A stretch of DNA of 37,785 bases, from the NCBI GenBank assembly GCA_017397805.1, contig JAFQHW010000029.1, positions 1-37,785 of the forward strand, given 5' to 3'. This stretch comes from Clostridia bacterium. Lineage in GTDB: Bacteria > Bacillota > Clostridia > Oscillospirales > CAG-382. Positions 34,178-37,785 of this stretch are shown one piece after another. Each line of letters begins with the position of its first letter. Position 1 is the first letter of the stretch. The notes under the pieces were generated by a model. The model worked only from the letters and a program-made list of their open reading frames with translations. It ran no database searches and had not been told where the DNA came from. The translations under genes were made by a program, and so were the position numbers.

Positions 34178-34477
34178 CTATTCTTCTACTCTTGTGATGA
34201 GAGAACGAAGCACGCCGTCGGTAATGTTAAATATTCTGTCGAGCTCCTTGGGAAAATCGGGAGCGGACTCGAATTTAACAAGTACGTAATAGCCTTCAAC
34301 CAAGTCGTTAATGGGGTAGGCAAGTCTTCTGTTGCCCCACTCATTGACGGTCATGGAATCTGCTGTAGCGTTTGCCTCAACAAGACCGGTGAACTTAGTC
34401 ACAACGGTGTTTATGCCTTCTTCACCTAAAGTGCTGTCAACGATAAACAGGCATTCGTACATTGCTTTCTTTTCCAT
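34178..34477 (-). CDS. rpsF: 30S ribosomal protein S6
   Basis: A 99-residue S6 (MEKKAMYECLFIVDSTLGEE, NRRLAYPINDLVEGYYVLVKF). ATG 34477 is chosen because AAAAGGAGG lies about ten bases upstream; the frame opens at a GTG three codons earlier. First gene of the rpsF-ssb-rpsR operon. Its leader holds a GC-rich hairpin that may bind the S6:S18 complex, and a good promoter lies about 90 bases upstream. Confidence 0.95.
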   Translation of the reverse strand: MEKKAMYECLFIVDSTLGEEGINTVVTKFTGLVEANATADSMTVNEWGNRRLAYPINDLVEGYYVLVKFESAPDFPKELDRIFNITDGVLRSLITRVEE

Positions 34478-34502
34478 CAAAAACACCTCCTTTTGGTCTG
34501 TG

Positions 34503-34524
34503 GCTCTGCCCTTTACGGCAGAGC
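34503..34524 (-). promoter_or_regulatory. Candidate S6:S18-type leader hairpin of rpsF
   Basis: In the rpsF leader, minus strand, GCTCTGCC and GGCAGAGC form eight perfect pairs around the loop GTAAAG, placing CCG at the loop edge. Known autoregulation of rpsF operons uses an S6:S18-bound hairpin with an exposed CCG. There is no T-run, so it is not a terminator, and it lies about 15 bases before the rpsF ribosome site. A second weak stem GAAAAC/GTTTTC (34530-34549) precedes it. Confidence 0.55.
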
Positions 34525-34562
34525 AAGGAGAAAACAGATTAATGTTTTCTTACTTAGAGTGG

Positions 34563-34591
34563 ATTTTATCAAAAAAAACACCGTTTGTCAA
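34563..34591 (-). promoter_or_regulatory. Sigma-A promoter of rpsF-ssb-rpsR
   Basis: On the minus strand TTGACA (34586-34591), 17-base spacer with eight T in a row, TAAAAT (34563-34568). Confidence 0.82.
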
Positions 34592-34656
34592 GATGTTTTT
34601 TCTTTTTTTATGAAAATATTGTAAGAAGCAGACGCAATTTTTTATTTTACCTCAAA

Positions 34657-36222
34657 TTACCTCGCTGAAAAAACGGACCTGCTGAAAAGCAAGTCCGTTT
34701 TTGGTGAACTATAACGCACTAAAGACGAACTATAGTCCGTCATGTTGGCTATTCGACATTTTAGCCCTGAGCCCCAACCTTCCCTTACGTTGCCGCCGGA
34801 TATGCTTTCTGTCCGTCTACCACCGTAGGTGAGGTCGATATCAATTTCGTCGTCATATAGATAAATCTTGTTTACGAGAGTTGTCACCAAAGCTCTTCTG
34901 CTTCTGATGTCATCATCTTTGGCGTCTCTCAAATACGTGAAGTAGTCGATAACATCCTCTTCATCTACGATGATAAGCTGTTCCTTCTCTTGGGCTATCT
35001 GGCTCACAAGCAGTCCTTCGCTTTCTTGGAGGACAGAATAATCTTCATATAGCTTCTGTCTAACCGACGCTATATCGCACTCAATAATCCTTTGGGTGAG
35101 CTTCTCTTGATTTCTTTTGTTTTCTGCAAGCAGCTTTTCGAGCCTATCAAGTTCGCTTGTATCCATCACGTCTTTTTTAAACTGTGAGACTTGAGCAGCG
35201 ATTATCTTTATATTCTCATCGGTCAAGAGCGCCCTGCAAGCCGACACTACAACATCCTCTATATAGTCTTGACGAATAGCTTTTTTGTTACAAGCCTTTA
35301 CCTTCGCTTGGACACACTTATAATAGGAGTAGCTTGCTCCATTGGATGACCTCCCTCTTTCTCCTATCATTCGATGCCCACACTTGCCGCAGAAAAGTCT
35401 CGTTGTGAGCAAATATTCTACCTCTCTGGTTCTCACGTGTGCCGGAGCTGCCTTGTGCTCTTCAATTTTTCTTTGAGCCGCTTCAAACAACTCATCTGAG
35501 ATTATCCTTGGCATCCCGCCGGGGACTTCATTACCTTTATATGTGTATATGCCTAAGTACCTCCTGTTTCTCAGTATGGTGCGTAACGAGTTTTTATTGA
35601 ATTTAGCACCATGCGTTGTTCGTATCTGCTTATCATTAAGGGTTCTGCAGATTTCGCTTGTTGGATGTCCCGCTACAAACATCTCGAAAATCAATCTGAC
35701 CGCCGCAGCGCCGTTCTCCTCTATGATAAACCTCTTGTCGGGCCCGACAGCAAACCCGAGAGGAATGCATCCCCCTGTAGATAAACATTTCTCGGCGTTG
35801 ATATCCATCCCTCGTTTAATCTTTTGACCCAGCTCAGCGCTATAATACTCAGCCATACCCTCAAGCACAGCTTCCATCAAGATGCCGCTCGCATCGTGAG
35901 AGATGTTTTCCTTGGCTGATAGCACTCTGACGCCATTCTTTTTTAGCTTGGCCTTATAGGTTGCGCTGTCGTATCTATTCCTTGCAAATCTGTCCAGCTG
36001 ATAAACGATTACGAACTGAAAGCTCTTGTTTGCGCTGTCTTTTATCATCTGCAGAAAGTCGGGTCTTGCATCGGAGGTGCCGCTTATAGCTCTATCTATA
36101 TACTCACCTACTATAGTATAACCGTTTCTCTCTGCATATTCATAGCAAACCTTTAACTGACCCTCAATAGATTGCTCTGTCTGTCTGTGAGACGAAAAGC
36201 GTGCGTATATAACAGCGTTCAC
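34657..36222 (-). CDS. Large serine recombinase (site-specific integrase)
   Basis: A 521-residue recombinase that inserts or excises a mobile element through a phosphoserine intermediate. Resolvase domain 1-150 with catalytic S10 in YARFSSHRQ, the YQLDRFARNRYDSA segment and SIEGQL; recombinase domain about 155-260; zinc ribbon with CGKCGH and a later CNKK cysteine pair; coiled-coil about 350-420. GTG 36222 follows GGGGAGGG by seven bases. The last about 15 residues are read from a hairpin terminator (34669-34702), so the frame runs past it. No matching element genes are visible on its left; HD-domain and hsdR remnant lie on its right. Confidence 0.93.
   Translation of the reverse strand: MNAVIYARFSSHRQTEQSIEGQLKVCYEYAERNGYTIVGEYIDRAISGTSDARPDFLQMIKDSANKSFQFVIVYQLDRFARNRYDSATYKAKLKKNGVRVLSAKENISHDASGILMEAVLEGMAEYYSAELGQKIKRGMDINAEKCLSTGGCIPLGFAVGPDKRFIIEENGAAAVRLIFEMFVAGHPTSEICRTLNDKQIRTTHGAKFNKNSLRTILRNRRYLGIYTYKGNEVPGGMPRIISDELFEAAQRKIEEHKAAPAHVRTREVEYLLTTRLFCGKCGHRMIGERGRSSNGASYSYYKCVQAKVKACNKKAIRQDYIEDVVVSACRALLTDENIKIIAAQVSQFKKDVMDTSELDRLEKLLAENKRNQEKLTQRIIECDIASVRQKLYEDYSVLQESEGLLVSQIAQEKEQLIIVDEEDVIDYFTYLRDAKDDDIRSRRALVTTLVNKIYLYDDEIDIDLTYGGRRTESISGGNVREGWGSGLKCRIANMTDYSSSLVRYSSPKTDLLFSRSVFSAR
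34669..34702. terminator. Hairpin terminator inside the 3' end of the recombinase frame
   Basis: AAAAACGGAC (34669-34678) pairs with GTCCGTTTTT (34693-34702), extended by TGC/GCA after one mismatch, with T-runs on both strands. On the minus strand it would end the message about ten bases before the recombinase stop codon at 34657-34659. Confidence 0.75.
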
Positions 36223-36256
36223 AAATAAACCCTCCCCGTAAGTATGTTACACAATT

Positions 36257-36285
36257 ATATTACACAGAACGAGAACCTTTGTCAA
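36257..36285 (-). promoter_or_regulatory. Sigma-A promoter of the recombinase gene
   Basis: On the minus strand TTGACA (36280-36285), 17-base spacer, TAATAT (36257-36262), directly after the T-run of the upstream terminator. Confidence 0.7.
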
Positions 36286-36289
36286 GACA

Positions 36290-36327
36290 AAAAAATCGGA
36301 GCCACCAAATGGTAGCCCCGATTTTTC
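36290..36327. terminator. Terminator of the HD-domain gene
   Basis: AATCGGAGCCACC (36294-36306) pairs with GGTAGCCCCGATT (36311-36323), 13 pairs with two G-T, with A/T runs on both sides so that it works in either direction. Confidence 0.85.
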
Positions 36328-36333
36328 TTTTCC

Positions 36334-36954
36334 CTATTCTTCTATTTCTGTGTCATCTCCGCGCTCTACAACGCGAGAGCTCCACATATCTGCCCAGTGA
36401 AGTACCATAAACAGAGGTGTCTCCTTCCCGAGCATCTCGTGCTTCATAAAGTCGTACAAGCCGTCGTGACACAGGATAGCCCACTCTTCGCCCTCAGATA
36501 GCTCGATATAGCGCTGAGCAAGCTTGATTGAGCGAACAGCGTGTGGCACTGCAGAGAGGCCGGGGTTGCGCTTATAAGGCTTGGTTGCGGATACCTTGCC
36601 GCTCTTAAGCACATTCTCGATATACATCTGTTTGCTATGGTCGCCCACCTTGCCCAAGTCGTGCAGCAAGGCACATATAGCTATTGTATCTTTGCTGAAG
36701 CCTGCGCCGAGAGCTTTGTTGAGCTTGAGGGCTGTCTCGTACACATTCCAAGAATGCTCAGCCAATCCACCCTCTTGACATAGATGGTTGCCTCCGCTGC
36801 AGGGAGCGCTAAAGAAGCCAACCTCATCCATAAAGGCTATAAGGTTTTTTATCCCCTTGCGTCGGGTTTTAGTTAGAGCCTCAACAATGAGTGCTCTGTA
36901 ATCTTTTTGTGGCTCAGAAACGAATTCCAAGCCTGCTGATGTTAGTTCTGTCAT
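36334..36954 (-). CDS. HD-domain protein (putative phosphohydrolase)
   Basis: A 206-residue protein of the HD superfamily, metal-dependent hydrolases acting mostly on nucleotides. Metal ligands can be read as H67 (GLAEHSWN), H98-D99 (ALLHDLGKVGDH), the HDGLYDF segment and D in LHWADMWSS. Proteins like this are frequent in phages and integrative elements of gut Firmicutes. ATG 36954 follows AAAGGAG. It has its own terminator and lies between the recombinase and the hsdR remnant, all on the minus strand. Substrate unknown; an anti-phage or phage nucleotide-metabolism role would be speculation. Confidence 0.82.
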   Translation of the reverse strand: MTELTSAGLEFVSEPQKDYRALIVEALTKTRRKGIKNLIAFMDEVGFFSAPCSGGNHLCQEGGLAEHSWNVYETALKLNKALGAGFSKDTIAICALLHDLGKVGDHSKQMYIENVLKSGKVSATKPYKRNPGLSAVPHAVRSIKLAQRYIELSEGEEWAILCHDGLYDFMKHEMLGKETPLFMVLHWADMWSSRVVERGDDTEIEE

Positions 36955-37023
36955 TATCTTACTCCTTTAATCATAGTCAACCGTTTGGCTGCTATCTATG
37001 TTATTAGAGAAAGGAGCCAAGAT

Positions 37024-37052
37024 TAAAAAGCCCTGCGGTTTGCCGCAGGGCT
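37024..37052 (-). terminator. Terminator downstream of the hsdR remnant
   Basis: AGCCCTGCGG (37029-37038) and CCGCAGGGCT (37043-37052) form a perfect 10-base stem with loop TTTG; on the minus strand it is followed by TTTTT. It lies ten bases after the hsdR stop. Confidence 0.88.
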
Positions 37053-37061
37053 ACATCGGCA

Positions 37062-37463
37062 TCACACGATACCAAAGTATTTCTCGAAGAACGCTTGTAT
37101 CTTCTCAATAACGGTCTGCTTCTTGGCTGCTCGGTTGCCGCCGCCAAAACGAGATACAGGAGGCATCAGCTTGTCAGGGTCTGTTCCTGTGGTCTTAACG
37201 CCGCCATCTCGGAAAGCGTTTTCGATGTATTTTCTGGTTTCTTCGTCCTTGAGCTTTTCTTCTGTGATAAGAGCCGACAGGTCGGCTTCTTTCTGCTCAA
37301 GAACAAATCTTCTCCAATCGCTATTAACATCGGTCTGGGTGTTGACGGTAGCGATAAATCCTTCAATAAGTTCCCTCTTGGAGCGAAGTTCAATGCTGGA
37401 CTTGATTGCTCTGTCAATGGCAATAAGAACTTCCTTATCTTCGCAGTTAGACTTGTGGTACCC
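37062..37463 (-). pseudogene. hsdR: 3' fragment of a type I restriction enzyme R subunit (hsdR)
   Basis: An open minus-strand stretch of 133 codons ending TGA (37062-37064). It reads as the C-terminal domain of EcoR124-type HsdR: CEDKEVLIAIDRAIKSS, RSKRELIEGFI, DWRRFVLEQKEADLSALI, ENAFRDGGVKTTGTDPDK, MPPVSRFGGGNRAAKKQ, FFEKYFGIV. HsdR is normally about 1000 residues; its nuclease and helicase motor would lie to the right, but a stop at 37464-37466 and unrelated sequence replace them. No start codon with a ribosome site exists in the fragment. No hsdM or hsdS is visible. I read it as a remnant left by recombination. Confidence 0.8.
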
Positions 37464-37482
37464 TCACTATTTGTCGAGTGAA

Positions 37483-37527
37483 TAAAAAAGGAGCGCCCAA
37501 CTTGTTTGACTTACAAGCTGAGCGCTC
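37483..37527 (-). terminator. Strong terminator overlapping the end of a 23-codon ORF
   Basis: GAGCGCCCAACTTGT (37491-37505) and ACAAGCTGAGCGCTC (37513-37527) form a 15-pair stem with two G-T pairs and a 7-base loop. On the minus strand TTTTTT follows (37484-37489). The 5' arm (in transcript order) includes the last codons of the small ORF. Confidence 0.88.
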
Positions 37528-37582
37528 TCTTTCTTTGATTTCTACCAGGTGGTTTGTTCGATATTCTGTTTTGGGTTCTCAT
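37511..37582 (-). CDS. Possible 23-residue basic peptide or leader peptide
   Basis: ATG 37582 has a strong GGAAGGAG site eight to nine bases upstream and opens a 23-residue frame starting MRTQNRISNKPPG and ending KRALSL. Seven of 23 residues are Lys or Arg. The stop codon sits in the terminator stem, so a ribosome finishing the peptide would interfere with hairpin formation. A leader peptide that couples translation to transcription termination is one reading; a free-standing small protein is another. It matches no family I know. Confidence 0.4.
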   Translation of the reverse strand: MRTQNRISNKPPGRNQRKRALSL

Positions 37583-37606
37583 TTGTTTTTCTCCTTCCTA
37601 AATGCG

Positions 37607-37645
37607 CGAACGGGCGATGGCGGATTTACCGTCACCGCCCGTTCG
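37607..37645 (-). promoter_or_regulatory. Leader hairpin upstream of the 23-codon ORF
   Basis: CGAACGGGCG (37607-37616) pairs perfectly with CGCCCGTTCG (37636-37645), and the stem continues inward with seven more positions (one mismatch) to a 5-base loop. No T-run follows on either strand, so it is not a terminator; it lies about ten bases before the ribosome site. Confidence 0.6.
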
Positions 37646-37785
37646 GGTGGATTATTGTGTTTTGGTGCAGTTTCCCTTGAAAGCTGCTTTTACAGACACA
37701 TTATAACATATTCTGCCACGCATAAATTGTCGTTCTATGGCGGAGAGGAATAATTTTTTTGAAGAAGGCGCCGCCGAAGCGACGC
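37646..37785. other. Right edge: no assignable gene
   Basis: Apart from the promoter above, I see no supportable gene here. A plus-strand frame from ATG 37737 reads MAERNNFFEEGAAEAT to the edge, but without a ribosome site and too short to judge. Confidence 0.4.
37700..37708 (-). promoter_or_regulatory. Extended minus-10 promoter
   Basis: On the minus strand TGTTATAAT (37700-37708) is an extended minus-10 element with a full TATAAT. No good minus-35 is visible, which extended elements tolerate. Transcription would start near 37693 and run through the leader hairpin and small ORF. Confidence 0.55.

Noticed and set aside
36223..37061. Prophage
   Set aside because: Only an integrase and an HD-domain gene are present; no structural, lysis or replication genes can be seen, so a phage cannot be claimed from this window.
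37095..37485. Two plus-strand frames of 120-128 codons opposite hsdR
   Set aside because: They are antisense to the recognisable HsdR C-terminal domain and look like nothing known.
37737..37785. Plus-strand frame MAERNNFFEEGAAEAT running off the right edge
   Set aside because: Only 16 codons visible, no ribosome site, and alternative frames are equally open; not enough to call a gene.
1..37785. CRISPR arrays, tRNA or rRNA genes, insertion sequences
   Set aside because: I looked for regularly spaced repeats, cloverleaf-like GC-rich stretches and transposase frames on both strands and found none.

Overview
The window looks like chromosomal DNA from a low-to-mid GC, spore-forming Firmicute of the class Clostridia, probably a strict anaerobe of gut type. 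The evidence is the set of gene families (YunB, a GerMN lipoprotein, indolepyruvate:ferredoxin oxidoreductase, GGGtGRT, PduL), purine-rich Shine-Dalgarno sites, consensus sigma-A promoters with mostly 17-base spacers, lipoproteins instead of outer-membrane genes, and the Firmicute order yybS-gdpP-rplI-dnaB. I cannot name the genus from sequence alone.

Layout. (1) 1-1677, minus: an operon pduL, IscU-like scaffold, GGGtGRT protein (cut by the left edge). (2) 1748-17278, plus: a long housekeeping run starting from a divergent promoter: aminotransferase, trpS, a divergent type IIA topoisomerase pair, yybS (apparently frameshifted), gdpP, rplI, dnaB, tilS, ftsH and a SpoU-type methyltransferase. 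(3) 17271-17867, minus: yunB, overlapping the methyltransferase tail to tail. (4) 17907-23463, plus: iorAB, rpmB, ilvBN and a small lipoprotein, each unit with its own promoter. (5) 23476-25624, minus: a 77-residue Cys-rich protein and an orphan solute-binding lipoprotein. (6) 25682-29876, plus: threonylcarbamoyl-AMP synthase, coaE, a lytic transglycosylase, an M18 aminopeptidase and a CDF cation exporter. (7) 29882-34591, minus: XRE-cupin regulator, rsmA, GerMN lipoprotein; queG-like; and the rpsF-ssb-rpsR operon with a candidate S6:S18 leader hairpin. (8) 34657-37785: accessory DNA with a large serine recombinase, an HD-domain protein, the 3' remnant of a type I restriction gene (hsdR) with its terminator, and a compact promoter / leader hairpin / 23-codon ORF / terminator unit at the point where hsdR homology ends.

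Most of the window is ordinary core genome for translation, replication, c-di-AMP turnover, branched-chain amino acid synthesis and sporulation. The least explained material is at the right end (recombinase whose frame runs through a terminator; leader-peptide-like unit beside the hsdR remnant), the uncharacterised GGGtGRT/scaffold operon, the divergent topoisomerase pair, and two places where a gene begins immediately after, or with its ribosome site inside, a terminator hairpin. No complete new defence or biosynthetic system is visible. No tRNA, rRNA, CRISPR array or insertion sequence was seen.
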